Source: Providencia sp.
GTDB taxonomy: Bacteria > Pseudomonadota > Gammaproteobacteria > Enterobacterales > Enterobacteriaceae
Assembly (NCBI RefSeq): GCF_003533305.1
Contig: NZ_DOEH01000019.1
Location: forward strand, 102,445-166,444
Direction: 5' to 3'
Length of the DNA: 64,000 nt
Shown: in pieces, positions 1 through 9,190 of the stretch
How positions within the stretch are numbered: the stretch's first letter is position 1
Layout of the letters: every line of letters starts with the position of its first letter
Program-made: the position numbers and the translations under genes
Notes under the pieces: model-generated
Databases searched by the model: none
Told to the model about the DNA's origin: nothing
The model's input: only the letters and a program-made list of their open reading frames with translations

Positions 1-47
1 TAACTAACCTGTGGGTTGGTATCTAAAATTACTCGTCAATGATAAAT

Positions 48-76
48 AGTAAAGCAGTTAATCGAACTGCTTTACT
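48..76 (-). terminator. Stem-loop downstream of yccU
   Basis: A perfect 12-bp inverted repeat (agtaaagcagtt / aactgctttact) with a 5-base loop lies just past the yccU stop codon. Read on the minus strand it is followed by an AT-rich stretch without a clean run of T, so it is probably a terminator of moderate strength. Confidence 0.55.
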
Positions 77-97
77 TCATCATATGTTCAAAAAGTA

Positions 98-511
98 TTA
101 TTTCTCAAGACCTAATGCAGGAATTTCTTGTTTTGGACATTTATCCATTACAAACTGCATTCCTGCTTGTAATGCAATTTGCTTAGCCTCTTCGCTAATA
201 ATCCCTTTTTGCAGCCACAATACTTTTGCATTCACGTCGACGGCTTCTTTTGCTACACCAACGGCCGCATCTGCGTTACGAAATACATCAACCATATCAA
301 TTTGTTGAGGGATGTCACTTAACTGAGCATATACTAACTGGCCTAATAAATATTGGCCTGCTAATTTAGGACTAACAGGTATAACGGTATAGCCTTGATG
401 CAATAGGTATTCCATCACCTCATAACTTGGTCTATCTTCGCGGTCACTAGCACCCACTAAGGCAATTATATTTACATGCTTTAAAATTTCAGCAATTTCT
501 TGATCTCTCAT
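98..511 (-). CDS. yccU: CoA-binding protein, YccU family
   Basis: A small Rossmann-fold protein of the CoA_binding_2 family; the exact substrate and role are not known. The N-terminal part shows the nucleotide-binding strand-loop IALVGASD followed by RPSYEVM, and the centre carries VDMVDVFRN, all as in E. coli YccU, with the same length of 137 residues. The reading frame opens 11 codons further upstream, but the ATG at 511 is preceded by GGGAG at a good distance and matches the family N-terminus, so it is taken as the start. It is divergent from mgsA, as a single-gene unit ending at a stem-loop. The family assignment is firm; the function is not. Confidence 0.9.
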   Translation of the reverse strand: MRDQEIAEILKHVNIIALVGASDREDRPSYEVMEYLLHQGYTVIPVSPKLAGQYLLGQLVYAQLSDIPQQIDMVDVFRNADAAVGVAKEAVDVNAKVLWLQKGIISEEAKQIALQAGMQFVMDKCPKQEIPALGLEK

Positions 512-623
512 CAAAATATCTCCCAAAATCAGTAAACTATTCACCTACATTATGATATATCTTGTATCTAAATGCTCATTCGTTTTTAAAGGCGAAATCA
601 TGCCTTTTATTTAAGGGAATATC

Positions 624-1082
624 ATGGAATCAACGACCCGTAAATTAGCCGAATCAAAAAATATCGCACTGGTTGCCCATGACCATTGTAAACCTTCCTT
701 ACTCGCTTGGTCCAAAAAAAATAGTGAACGACTTCAACTACATAAATTATTTGCGACAGGTACAACAGGGACTCTCATTAGCCAGCATACAGGTTTACAA
801 GTCACTGGTATGCTTAGTGGCCCGATGGGAGGAGACCAACAAATTGGCGCAATGATTGCAGAACAAAGAATTGATTTGCTAATTTTCTTTTGGGACCCTC
901 TAAACGCAGTCCCACATGATCCTGATGTAAAGGCACTTCTACGTTTAGCAACGGTATGGAATATTCCCGTTGCCACTAATGCAGCAACAGCAGATTTCCT
1001 TATCACATCACCTTATTTTGATAGCACAATTGATATCGTGATCCCCGATTATCAAAGCTATTTAAATAAACGAACAACTTAA
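624..1082 (+). CDS. mgsA: Methylglyoxal synthase
   Basis: Converts dihydroxyacetone phosphate to methylglyoxal and phosphate in the cytosol, a bypass of lower glycolysis used when sugar phosphates accumulate. The 152-residue length equals that of E. coli MgsA, and the catalytic residues fall at the same numbers: His19 (VAHD), Asp71 (GGDQQIG), His98 and Asp101 (VPHDPD). The phosphate-binding TGTTG lies at 45-49. The ATG at 624 has an AGGGA ribosome binding site 7 bases upstream. The gene stands alone between divergent yccU and convergent helD. Nothing is odd in the sequence. Confidence 0.97.
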   Translation: MESTTRKLAESKNIALVAHDHCKPSLLAWSKKNSERLQLHKLFATGTTGTLISQHTGLQVTGMLSGPMGGDQQIGAMIAEQRIDLLIFFWDPLNAVPHDPDVKALLRLATVWNIPVATNAATADFLITSPYFDSTIDIVIPDYQSYLNKRTT

Positions 1083-1097
1083 TTTTACGCCATACCC

Positions 1098-1118
1098 GTG
1101 CCGGATAACCTCCGGCAC
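1098..1118. terminator. Hairpin between convergent mgsA and helD
   Basis: A 7-bp GC-rich stem (GTGCCGG / CCGGCAC) with a 7-base loop sits in the 57-base gap between the two stop codons. Neither side carries a strong T run, so it may be a weak bidirectional terminator. Confidence 0.4.
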
Positions 1119-1139
1119 ACGACTAAAAATCAAAATGCA

Positions 1140-3194
1140 TCATGGTTTTTTCTGTCTAGGTACGCCTAACTCGCGAAGATCTTCAACAAAATCAGAAGGA
1201 TTTTCTGGATTATATAATAACCAAACTTGCTGCTTAGCACGAGTTAATGCCACATATAGCAACCGCCGTTCTTCCGCGTGCTCAAACTCTTCAGGTTTTG
1301 GTAATAGAGCCTGTTCAATAATCGATTCCCTCGCAGGAGCAGGAAACCCATCCTTGCCTTGGTTTAAACCACAAATAATCACATGGTCCGCTTGCTGTCC
1401 TTTTGATGCATGAATAGTCATAAATTTAATATTCAGCTTTGGCCAACGCGTCTGTGCTTTGTTTAAAATCTCTGGCTTTAAATAATGATAACGAGCAAGA
1501 ATTAATATCGTTTCATCATCAAGAACATAACCGCTCATTTTATCTAATAAACGCTCTAACGCATCTTCATGTAATAAAACTACCGACCTTTTATTACCTT
1601 TTGTGAGACTATTAAGGGGTTTATCTAATTGTGCAGGATTTTGTAAAATAAACTGATTCGCGATATCACCAATACGTTCATTAAATCGATACGTGGTATC
1701 TAAAGCGCAGCTATCACCTTCACCAAAATAATGCTGAAATGAGGTCGTTAAATTTAACTCAGCCCCACTAAAACGATAAATAGCCTGCCAATCATCGCCC
1801 ACAGCAAATAATGCCGTTTGCTTATTTTGTTGACGTAGTGCTTGAAGCAATTTAGCTCTTAAAGGCGAAATATCTTGAAATTCATCGACTAAAATATGTT
1901 TCCAAGGGCTAATAAAACGTCCTTTTTCCAATAAGTTTATCGCCTGATGTATTAAACCTGAAAAATCGACTGCACCTTCCTCTTTCAAGGCACTTTTCCA
2001 GACCTTTAATAAAGGTGCCATCAATCGAATACGTTTTTGAAAAAGGTCTCTTATTTCTTCATCTGTATTTTCTATCATGTCCTTTTGGCTCCCCCCATGC
2101 ATTCGCATAAGGTTCAGCCAACGTTCTAAACGAGCACTGACTTTATGACTAATTTTTTCATCATGCCAAAATTCACCTTCAGGAATTTGCCATTGTAATT
2201 CGTCTGATAGCCATTCACGCCAACCTTTGGCTTGCGCTTTTTTACTTGAACACTGCTCACGCCATTCTTCTAATAGTAACGCCTGACGTTTTTGAGTGTC
2301 AGTTTCTAATTCACTAATCACCGGAGATTTATTACTACCTTCTCGGATAATCTGCAACGCTAAGGCATGAAATGTTTTTGCTACAATATTTTCTTGTTGA
2401 AGGCGTAACTGGATGCGCTCATTCATCTCATCTGCCGCTTTACGACCAAAAGCAAGTAATAGTATTTGTTCTGGTTTCGCCAGCTCACGTTGTAATAACC
2501 ATCCCGCTCTTGCCACCAAAACAGAAGTTTTGCCACTACCTGCCCCCGCAAGAACTAATACATTGTCTTCACCGTTAATAACTGACAGTGATTGAGAATA
2601 ATTTAACGCAGAAGATTCCACATTTTGAAAAAAATCGGCATAGCGAGAAAGAACAGACTCACACCATTTTTCATTAATTTGAGTACGGCAGCGTTGACTC
2701 TGATTAAGCCATTTCTGACATAGTTGATATTGAGAAAAACAATTTTGAAATGATGAAATACGTGCTAAAGGTAGTGGGAGCGACGAGAATTGTTGTGTAA
2801 TTGACTCTCTAATTGCCGCTAAATTGCGTAAACTCAGCCAAGCATCCTGAGTTGTTTGCTGCAATATACGTTCTGCCAGTGAAGTTAACACCTCCGCACT
2901 CACCATACTCATTTCAGCGCTCCATTGCTGCCATTTTTCATTTAGATAATGATAAAAATGCTGAGTTTGCTTCCATTCTGTGCCATGCAAGCGCACCACT
3001 TGCTCACCAATGATTTCAAATTCTAATTCGCCCCATACAATCCCTCTTTTACACCGAATATCAATGAGTTCATTAAAAGGGATCATGTATTGGTGATTTT
3101 CACCACTGACTTCTATGCCTGCATTAAGTAAGCGAACCCGATTATAGGGATGCTGAGCCAGGCGCTGTCCAATCTGCGTCGATTTCAGTTCCAT
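1140..3194 (-). CDS. helD: DNA helicase IV (UvrD/Rep superfamily 1)
   Basis: A 3'-5' superfamily 1 helicase that unwinds DNA using ATP. Visible motifs are the Walker A loop AGAGSGKTS, the Walker B-like DEFQDISPLR, GDDWQAIYRFSGAE (motif III), TIHASKGQQADHVI (motif V) and YVALTRAK (motif VI). The N-terminal 200 residues are the HelD-specific region (CKRGIVWGELEFE). The frame opens at 3272, but residue 27 (MELKSTQIGQRLAQHPYNR) aligns with the E. coli start and gives 684 residues, the E. coli length, so the ATG at 3194 is chosen; its AGGTG lies about 10 bases upstream. In E. coli yccF lies between helD and yccS; here it is absent and yccS is divergent. Confidence 0.94.
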   Translation of the reverse strand: MELKSTQIGQRLAQHPYNRVRLLNAGIEVSGENHQYMIPFNELIDIRCKRGIVWGELEFEIIGEQVVRLHGTEWKQTQHFYHYLNEKWQQWSAEMSMVSAEVLTSLAERILQQTTQDAWLSLRNLAAIRESITQQFSSLPLPLARISSFQNCFSQYQLCQKWLNQSQRCRTQINEKWCESVLSRYADFFQNVESSALNYSQSLSVINGEDNVLVLAGAGSGKTSVLVARAGWLLQRELAKPEQILLLAFGRKAADEMNERIQLRLQQENIVAKTFHALALQIIREGSNKSPVISELETDTQKRQALLLEEWREQCSSKKAQAKGWREWLSDELQWQIPEGEFWHDEKISHKVSARLERWLNLMRMHGGSQKDMIENTDEEIRDLFQKRIRLMAPLLKVWKSALKEEGAVDFSGLIHQAINLLEKGRFISPWKHILVDEFQDISPLRAKLLQALRQQNKQTALFAVGDDWQAIYRFSGAELNLTTSFQHYFGEGDSCALDTTYRFNERIGDIANQFILQNPAQLDKPLNSLTKGNKRSVVLLHEDALERLLDKMSGYVLDDETILILARYHYLKPEILNKAQTRWPKLNIKFMTIHASKGQQADHVIICGLNQGKDGFPAPARESIIEQALLPKPEEFEHAEERRLLYVALTRAKQQVWLLYNPENPSDFVEDLRELGVPRQKKP

Positions 3195-3317
3195 ACGTCT
3201 TGCACCTGAATTAATCAATAATGAAAATAATGGCAGCTTGATTTCAAACGGTTTTTTATTATCGAGAAACAAGCTATCCTATATAAATTAGGGATTGTCT
3301 TACCTTTGAGGTATTTT

Positions 3318-5465
3318 GTGTTAACGCTGCTGACCAATTTTCGCCGTGTGCTTTATAACAGCCATATACTCTATTATATCCGAATCTTAATAGCGCTGAC
3401 AGGAACAACATTAGTTCCATGGTTATTAGGTCAGGATCCTAAAGTCACGATCCCCCTTACATTGGGTGTTGTAGCCGCCGCATTAACTGACTTAGATGAT
3501 AGGCTAACGGGCAGAATAAAAAATCTCATCATCACTTTATTTTGCTTTTTTATTGCATCAGTCTCAATTGAACTGTTATTCCCCTACCCCATCTTTTTCT
3601 TTTTCGGTCTCGCTTTTTCTACCTGCGCTTTTATTCTACTTGGCGCATTAGGGCAACGCTACGCAACTATCGCCTTTGGTGCCTTACTTATCGCCATTTA
3701 TACCATGCTAGGTGTGCCCATTTTTGATACTTGGTATCAACAACCCGCCTTATTGCTGACTGGTGCTATTTGGTACAATATTTTAACTTTGATAGGGCAT
3801 CTTCTATTCCCTGTTAGACCATTGCAAGATGCCATTACTCAATGTTATCAGCAACTATCTGCCTATTTAGATGCTAAAGCCAACTTATTCGATCCTGATC
3901 TCGAAGATGACTACCAACAATCCGTCTATGATTTAGCACTGGTTAATGGCACCCTTGTTAGCACAATGAATCAGGCCAAAATTGTCCTACTCAGTAGGTT
4001 AAAAGGCGATAGAGGCCAAAAAGGCACACGAAATAGCCTCCATTATTACTTTGTTGCACAAGATATTCATGAACGAGCAAGCTCCTCACATGTCCAATAT
4101 CAGCAATTAAGTCGTACATTGCGCCATTACGATATCTTATTTCGCTTCCAACGTTTACTCACCATGCAAGCAAGAGCCTGCCAACAGGTAGCTCAATCCG
4201 TCTTATGGCGTAAACAGTACCAACATAATCCTCGCTTTGAACGGACTTTTGCTTACCTCGAAAATTCATTGCAATTATTAAAAGTACAGTCGCCTAATCT
4301 ACATGAAATTAAAGCGTTGCATAATCTGCTTAATAATTTAAAGGGCATTGATATACAACTTAAAGGATTAGGTTTAGAACAAAGCTCATGGTTACAAAAT
4401 GATAAACAAATTGAACAACTTTCTGACGAATCCCTTTCTGGTATTGGCGATATTATTGCGCGGGTAAAACATAATCTAACGCCTAAATCTTCACTTTTTC
4501 GCCATGCCGTCAGGATGTCAATACTGTTATGTACCGGCTATGCCATCATTCAATTGTTTGATATGGAACGTGGATACTGGATTTTGCTGACCAGTTTATT
4601 TGTCTGCCAGCCCAACTATAGCGCCACTAAACGACGCTTAGCGTTAAGGATCATCGGAACCATTATCGGTATTTTGATTGGCTTGCCACTTCTCAATATC
4701 ATTCCATCTATTGAGGGGCAACTTACGTTAATCGTCGTATCGGGATTACTGTTCTTTATGTTCCGTAGCAGCCAATATGCACAAGCCACCTTATTTATCA
4801 CACTATTAGTTCTATTTTGTTTTAATTTATTAGGTGAAGGGTTTGATGTGGCATTACCAAGAATCATTGATACTGTCATCGGCTGTTTCATTGCATTACT
4901 TGCCGTTAGCTTTATTTGGCCAGACTGGAAGTTTCGCCAACTTCCACAAGTTATACAAAAGACAATGGAGAGCAACTGCCGCTACTTAGATGCAATCTTA
5001 CAACAGTATTATCAAGGTAAAGATAATAGCCTTGAATACCGCATTGCTCGTCGTGATGCTCATAAGAATGATGCAGAATTTGCCTCTATTGTTTCTAATA
5101 TGGCGACTGACCCAAAATCCTATCAAATTACGCAAGAACAAGCTTTTCGGTTACTTTGCTTAAATCATACTTTATTAAGCTATATTTCAGCACTCGGTGC
5201 ACATCGCGAAAAAATGCCAAATAACGAAAATCTTACCTTATTAAACGATGCAGTTTGCTACGTAGAGTCTGCTATTCAAGTAACTCAACAGGATGAAACA
5301 ATTGATGAAAAATCCGATCAATTACGTCAAAGCTTATTACAACGAATTGATAACACGTCCACCAGTGACGATGAAAAAACACAATTGATATTAGAGCAAA
5401 CTAAATTGTTACTCGAACTTATTCCTGAAATTAAGCTCATGATAAAACAAATTAACGTATCATAA
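3318..5465 (+). CDS. yccS: FUSC-family inner membrane protein YccS
   Basis: An inner-membrane protein of the fusaric acid resistance/aromatic efflux-like YccS/YhfK family; its substrate is unknown. Two hydrophobic blocks, about residues 20-165 and 395-520, each with several membrane segments, flank a soluble central region; a soluble C-terminal domain follows. Conserved stretches include VAAALTDLDDRL and YWILLTSLFVCQPNY. A TTG at 3306 could also open the frame, but GTG at 3318 has GAGGT five bases upstream and gives an N-terminus (MLTLLTNFRRV) similar to E. coli YccS, with 715 residues against 717. It is divergent from helD and ends at a long stem-loop shared with sxy. Confidence 0.9.
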   Translation: MLTLLTNFRRVLYNSHILYYIRILIALTGTTLVPWLLGQDPKVTIPLTLGVVAAALTDLDDRLTGRIKNLIITLFCFFIASVSIELLFPYPIFFFFGLAFSTCAFILLGALGQRYATIAFGALLIAIYTMLGVPIFDTWYQQPALLLTGAIWYNILTLIGHLLFPVRPLQDAITQCYQQLSAYLDAKANLFDPDLEDDYQQSVYDLALVNGTLVSTMNQAKIVLLSRLKGDRGQKGTRNSLHYYFVAQDIHERASSSHVQYQQLSRTLRHYDILFRFQRLLTMQARACQQVAQSVLWRKQYQHNPRFERTFAYLENSLQLLKVQSPNLHEIKALHNLLNNLKGIDIQLKGLGLEQSSWLQNDKQIEQLSDESLSGIGDIIARVKHNLTPKSSLFRHAVRMSILLCTGYAIIQLFDMERGYWILLTSLFVCQPNYSATKRRLALRIIGTIIGILIGLPLLNIIPSIEGQLTLIVVSGLLFFMFRSSQYAQATLFITLLVLFCFNLLGEGFDVALPRIIDTVIGCFIALLAVSFIWPDWKFRQLPQVIQKTMESNCRYLDAILQQYYQGKDNSLEYRIARRDAHKNDAEFASIVSNMATDPKSYQITQEQAFRLLCLNHTLLSYISALGAHREKMPNNENLTLLNDAVCYVESAIQVTQQDETIDEKSDQLRQSLLQRIDNTSTSDDEKTQLILEQTKLLLELIPEIKLMIKQINVS

Positions 5466-5475
5466 ACGTACTGAT

Positions 5476-5517
5476 GAGCGGGCATTAAAATCCTATAGTG
5501 GCGTTTAATGCCCGCTC
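5476..5517. terminator. Bidirectional stem-loop between yccS and sxy
   Basis: A perfect 14-bp stem (GAGCGGGCATTAAA with its complement) around a 14-base loop begins 10 bases after the yccS stop and lies downstream of convergent sxy. The T tract is weak on both sides, but stem length and placement suggest termination. Confidence 0.6.
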
Positions 5518-5559
5518 TGTTATTCATATTGTTACAATGATATTTAATCAATAACGTAA

Positions 5560-6162
5560 TTAATTAACATCGTTATACCAGTTAATCAATTCCTGCTTAA
5601 TATTTGTTGGCAGTACGGCACTATGGCAACCTTCAATTGCAGCGGCGAGTCCAATTAAAAATTTAATACTCGGATTATGTCGTCCATGTTGTTTTAATTT
5701 AAGAAAACAAGCTTTAGCACCCATCATACGCAATTCCTCCACATGATAGATACCAATTTTACCCAGAGCCCTTTCAACCGACATATTCATATTGGGTAAA
5801 TCTTTAATGCGAATTGATACTGTTTGTTTTTGTTGCAACTCCTCCATCGCAGAACGATACGCCAATTCAATGTAATAAAGACATAATCCTTCATCACACC
5901 ATATTTGTTCAGGTAATTGGTAATATCGAAGTGCTAATGGGATCCCTTTTTTACTATAAACTAAGCGGTTAAGTCCCGAGGCCTCAAAATGACTTCCTGC
6001 CAATAAACATCCTCTTAAATAAAAATGCTCTTCTAAAATCACCCCAATAATTGCATTATCAACAAGTAGGCAATGCCCACCAAAATGATTTTTTCTTTTC
6101 AATTCCCCAAATTGACCTAATAATCGATACAAATTGTAAATTTTTTCTTCCTGTAATGACAT
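5560..6162 (-). CDS. sxy: Competence activator Sxy/TfoX
   Basis: Coactivator that works with CRP at CRP-S promoters of the DNA-uptake regulon. The 200-residue protein has the TfoX N-terminal domain (about 10-100, with FGGHCLLVDNAIIGVI) and the TfoX C-terminal domain (about 115-195, with IKDLPNMNMSVERALGKIGI and LRMMGAKACFLKL), close to the 209 residues of E. coli Sxy. The start ATG has AGGAG and GAGGG upstream. The gene is divergent from sulA across 233 bp, and a CRP-S-like element lies about 145-170 bases upstream of the start, which suggests autoregulation as described for E. coli sxy. A likely target, comEC, is at the other end of the window. Confidence 0.93.
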   Translation of the reverse strand: MSLQEEKIYNLYRLLGQFGELKRKNHFGGHCLLVDNAIIGVILEEHFYLRGCLLAGSHFEASGLNRLVYSKKGIPLALRYYQLPEQIWCDEGLCLYYIELAYRSAMEELQQKQTVSIRIKDLPNMNMSVERALGKIGIYHVEELRMMGAKACFLKLKQHGRHNPSIKFLIGLAAAIEGCHSAVLPTNIKQELINWYNDVN

Positions 6163-6307
6163 ATGCCCTCACTCCTTTTAAGGCTTATTACACTTCAATT
6201 CCTACGAGTAGAAACTTTAGAAGTCCTTTTTTTACAAATAATTACACACAACTGATTCTGAGAGTTTCTACAATAAATGCCAAGCTTAATGCATTTAAAA
6301 ACCACAA

Positions 6308-6329
6308 AGTTGCGAAGCGCTTTGAAAAA
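6308..6329 (-). promoter_or_regulatory. Candidate CRP-S site upstream of sxy
   Basis: The sequence holds a full left half site and core, TGCGA-AGCGCT, followed by a poor right half TTGAA in place of TCGCA. It matches 15 of the 18 central bases of the perfect palindrome found upstream of comEC at 63918-63939. The placement, about 146-167 bases ahead of sxy, is comparable with that of the comEC site. Inference: an Sxy-CRP autoregulatory site. Confidence 0.5.
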
Positions 6330-6335
6330 ATAGGC

Positions 6336-6364
6336 TTGATATTGGATGAATATACAGTTACTGT
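6336..6364 (+). promoter_or_regulatory. Likely sulA promoter
   Basis: TTGATA at 6336-6341 and TACTGT at 6359-6364 are separated by 17 bases, ahead of sulA. The -10 element overlaps the LexA box, the usual arrangement for sulA. Confidence 0.5.
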
Positions 6365-6378
6365 ACGTTCATACAGTA
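6359..6378 (+). promoter_or_regulatory. LexA (SOS) box of sulA
   Basis: TACTGTACGTTCATACAGTA fits the LexA consensus CTGT-N8-ACAG exactly, with symmetric TA/TA flanks. It lies 17 bases ahead of the sulA start, so LexA binding would block transcription until DNA damage. Confidence 0.95.
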
Positions 6379-6395
6379 TCGTAACGAGGTGAATT

Positions 6396-6917
6396 ATGAG
6401 CATCTATTCTTGGAATAACACAACAGAACATTCTCTCAATGATTACACACAAACTCTGTCATCAGAAAGTCACTTAAGTGACTCAATGCAACAAGGTATA
6501 GTGAGTGAACTTGTCTACGATGAAAAACACCCAATCATGGATTATATTCTTTTACCTATGCTACGGCAGTTTGGTATACAGTCGCGTTGGCTGCTTTGGT
6601 TAAGCCCAAATAAAAAATTAAGTAAACACTGGTTAGAGCAAGCTGGAATTCCAACGCATAAAGTTATGCAATTAAGTCATATGGAATCTATCACGACGAT
6701 TGATGCAATGGAAAAAGCACTCAGAAGTGGTAATTATAGTGTCGTATTAGGATGGCTTCCTGAAATAAGTGAACATGATTTCATCCGTTTACAATATGCT
6801 GCTCAAGAAGGTCGCTCAATTGGCTTTATTATGCGTCCACAAATGACATATAATATGGCTAGCATCAATTCTGGACAGCAAAATCATCTAAAAATTCATT
6901 CAGACTATTATCATTAA
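6396..6917 (+). CDS. sulA: SOS cell division inhibitor SulA
   Basis: Binds FtsZ and stops Z-ring assembly during the SOS response; normally removed by Lon. The protein has 173 residues against 169 in E. coli. The conserved centre includes LPMLRQFGIQSRWLLWLSP and the later IGFIMRP motif; the N-terminal 45 residues are poorly conserved, as is usual. The ATG at 6396 follows an acGAGGtg ribosome binding site. A consensus LexA box sits directly upstream. Order sxy-sulA-ompA-matP is as in E. coli. The C-terminus ends in HSDYYH, close to the histidine- and tyrosine-rich end that Lon recognises in E. coli. Confidence 0.94.
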   Translation: MSIYSWNNTTEHSLNDYTQTLSSESHLSDSMQQGIVSELVYDEKHPIMDYILLPMLRQFGIQSRWLLWLSPNKKLSKHWLEQAGIPTHKVMQLSHMESITTIDAMEKALRSGNYSVVLGWLPEISEHDFIRLQYAAQEGRSIGFIMRPQMTYNMASINSGQQNHLKIHSDYYH

Positions 6918-7270
6918 GCAATATTAAGAATTTTCTTACTAAATTTAACCTCTTGTAATAATTAGCCCTAAAGTGAAATGAAAAACATTGAAGATCAACT
7001 AGATAGCTAAAAAGTAAACAAGATGCTAAATATATATATCCCTCTGATTTATACAATAAAATAATATTTTTTTTAACCTTTATTGCTCACTCTACTTGTA
7101 TCTTTCTCCGTTCGTTGTAGACTTTAGCTTGTTATGCGTAAGGCATTATTTTTTACTTTTCGTAATTTTTTGTAGATAATGTCAGCGAACCTAGCAAGTA
7201 AATAGAACCAATGGCAAATAATAAGGCTCATTGAAGCCAGCCAATATTGGATGATAACGAGGCGTAAAAA
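6918..7270 (+). promoter_or_regulatory. ompA upstream region and 5' leader
   Basis: This 353-bp gene-free stretch resembles the long E. coli ompA leader. CGTTGTAGACTTTA at 7113-7126 and the final GATGATAACGAGGCG match the recalled E. coli sequence. A likely promoter is TTGTAT at 7096-7101 with TAGACT at 7118-7123, giving a leader of about 140 bases. The region over the GAGG ribosome binding site is where MicA pairs in E. coli; a micA gene is not in this window. Confidence 0.55.
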
Positions 7271-8356
7271 ATGAAAAAGACAGCTATCGCAATAGCAGTG
7301 GCAGTAGCAGCATTTACAACTGTTGCACAAGCAGCTCCAAAAGATAACACTTGGTATACTGGTGCTAAATTAGGTTGGTCACACTATGAAAGCACTAGCC
7401 TAAACCCATCTAAAGCTGATAACCAAGCATGGAATAATGTAGGTAACTCTACTGACCGTGACACTATCGGTGCAGGTGCTTATGCAGGTTACCAATACAA
7501 CCAGTACATGGGTTTTGAACTCGGTTACGACTGGTTTGGTAAAATGAAATATAAAGGCGCTGACAACAGCGGCGACCTGAAATCTATGGGTGTTTCACTA
7601 ACTACCAAACTGAGCTATCCAATCATGGATGACTTAGACGTTTATACTCGTCTTGGTGGTATGGTATACCGTACAGAAGCTAAAGCTAAACAAGATGGCC
7701 AACGTTTCAAAGAAACTGACACTGGCGTTGCACCTGTATACGCATTAGGTCTTGAGTATGCAATCACTCCAGAGTGGGCTACTCGTTTAGATTACCAATG
7801 GGTTAGTAGCCTAGGTGATAAAGACAATATCGGTGTTCGTCCAGACAATGGCATGCTGAGTGTTGGTGTTGCTTACCGTTTCGGTCAAGAAGCAGCTCCA
7901 GTAATTGCACCAGCTCCAGTTGTTGAGCCAGCAGCTCCAGTTGTTGAAAACAAACGTTTCACACTGCGTTCAGACGTTCTGTTTAACTTCAACAAAGCAA
8001 CTTTGAAACCAGAAGGTCAGCAAGCGCTGAACGAACTGTATACTGAACTAAGCAGCATCGATCCTACTCAAGGTCGCGTACTGGTAGTTGGTTTCACAGA
8101 CCGTATCGGTTCACAAAACTACAACCTGCCACTTTCTCAGAAACGTGCTCAGTCAGTAGTTGACTACTTGGTATCTAAAGGCGTTCCTACAACAGCAATC
8201 GCTGCTGAAGGCCGTGGTAAAGAAGATCCAGTAACTGGTAACAAATGTGACAACGTTAAAGGCCGTGCTGCTCTAATCGAGTGCTTGGCACCAGACCGTC
8301 GCGTTGAAATCGAAATTCAAGGTACAACTGAAGTTGTAACTCAACCAGGCGCTTAA
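7271..8356 (+). CDS. ompA: Outer membrane protein A
   Basis: Major outer membrane protein linking the membrane to peptidoglycan. Residues 1-21 form a signal peptide ending VAQA. Residues about 22-200 are the eight-stranded beta-barrel ([15 protein letters not shown]). A proline/alanine/valine hinge ([17 protein letters not shown]) follows, then the periplasmic OmpA-like peptidoglycan-binding domain from about 230 with [15 protein letters not shown] and RRVEIE. Two cysteines near the C-terminus (NKCDN and IECLAP) form the usual disulfide. GAGG lies 9 bases before the ATG. Strong codon bias fits high expression, and an intrinsic terminator follows. The neighbours sulA and matP are conserved. 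Confidence 0.97.
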   Translation: MKKTAIAIAVAVAAFTTVAQAAPKDNTWYTGAKLGWSHYESTSLNPSKADNQAWNNVGNSTDRDTIGAGAYAGYQYNQYMGFELGYDWFGKMKYKGADNSGDLKSMGVSLTTKLSYPIMDDLDVYTRLGGMVYRTEAKAKQDGQRFKETDTGVAPVYALGLEYAITPEWATRLDYQWVSSLGDKDNIGVRPDNGMLSVGVAYRFGQEAAPVIAPAPVVEPAAPVVENKRFTLRSDVLFNFNKATLKPEGQQALNELYTELSSIDPTQGRVLVVGFTDRIGSQNYNLPLSQKRAQSVVDYLVSKGVPTTAIAAEGRGKEDPVTGNKCDNVKGRAALIECLAPDRRVEIEIQGTTEVVTQPGA

Positions 8357-8391
8357 TTATTAGCCCTAGTTAGAATTTTGAACTGAATACT

Positions 8392-8420
8392 AAAAAACCC
8401 CATTTTATGGGGTTTTTTTT
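8392..8420 (+). terminator. ompA terminator
   Basis: AAAAAACCCC, a short loop and GGGGTTTTTTTT form a strong hairpin with a run of eight T about 36 bases past the ompA stop. Confidence 0.93.
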
Positions 8421-8528
8421 ATACTTATTTTGGTCTCGGCTTATTTTTAATTGTTCATTATGCTCAAATTGAGACTTACCCTAAAAATATCAATATTAAC
8501 TGCGACCCTTTATTGCTTAAACCTTATT

Positions 8529-8568
8529 ACTTTGAATCTTTATGACTTTGAATCTTTATGACTTTGAG
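8529..8568 (-). repeat. 16-bp tandem repeat at the 3' end of matP
   Basis: Two exact copies of ACTTTGAATCTTTATG and a third partial copy span the matP stop codon. The unit is not a multiple of three, so adding or losing a copy would shift the frame and alter the C-terminal residues of MatP. Confidence 0.85.
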
Positions 8569-9016
8569 AACTGCCCAAAATAGCCTGTAAATCATGCTTT
8601 AATGCGCTCATTTGATTTTCATATTTATCTTTATGTTCTGCATCTTCAATTAACTGAATAATAGTCTCAGATAACGTTTTATTACGTTTTACAGCTAAAT
8701 TAGATAAACGCTGCCAAACAGAAAAATCTAAATCAATAGATTTTTTCCTAGTATGTGGATGTTCCGCATTGAAATGACGTTTACGTCTTGCACGTATACT
8801 TTGCTTCATTCGATTATCAAGCTGAGGATTCATGTGCTCTTTAATCCATTTAAGCACATCAATTGGGCGACTTTCCATTTTCAGCAGTAACGCTATCGCT
8901 TCTTTTTCTGCACTTCTTTCAAGATAACGACTAATCGCCTCGCCAGATCGGGATTTATTAACCAGATACTCCCACTTCCAGCCACATTCAAGATTTTCAA
9001 GCTGCTGATATTTCAT
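8540..9016 (-). CDS. matP: Macrodomain Ter protein MatP
   Basis: Binds matS sites in the terminus region, organises the Ter macrodomain and links it to the divisome via ZapB; it also keeps MukBEF away from Ter. The 158-residue protein begins [19 protein letters not shown], as in E. coli. The basic linker [20 protein letters not shown] leads into the ribbon-helix-helix DNA-binding part ([18 protein letters not shown]), and the C-terminal helix forms the tetramer contact. E. coli MatP has 150 residues; the extra tail here ([10 protein letters not shown]) is coded partly by a 16-bp tandem repeat. The partner zapC and mukBEF lie in the same window. No matS site was recognised here. Confidence 0.95.
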   Translation of the reverse strand: MKYQQLENLECGWKWEYLVNKSRSGEAISRYLERSAEKEAIALLLKMESRPIDVLKWIKEHMNPQLDNRMKQSIRARRKRHFNAEHPHTRKKSIDLDFSVWQRLSNLAVKRNKTLSETIIQLIEDAEHKDKYENQMSALKHDLQAILGSSQSHKDSKS

Positions 9017-9190
9017 AATTATTCCTGAAGAAAATCGAACCTATAGTTATATTAGCAATATTAGAAATAAAATGCTCAAGTAGAGATTCAATTTCTCAAC
9101 TAATCTGTTTTTAACCACAAAGAAAATAACAGTTAAGACGCCAAATAGTGTAGAATTCGCATCCATCCGTTAACAAATTAATAAATTAAT

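Noticed and set aside
4616..4975. 119-codon minus-strand frame within yccS
   Set aside because: It is a shadow of a well-supported membrane protein gene on the other strand.
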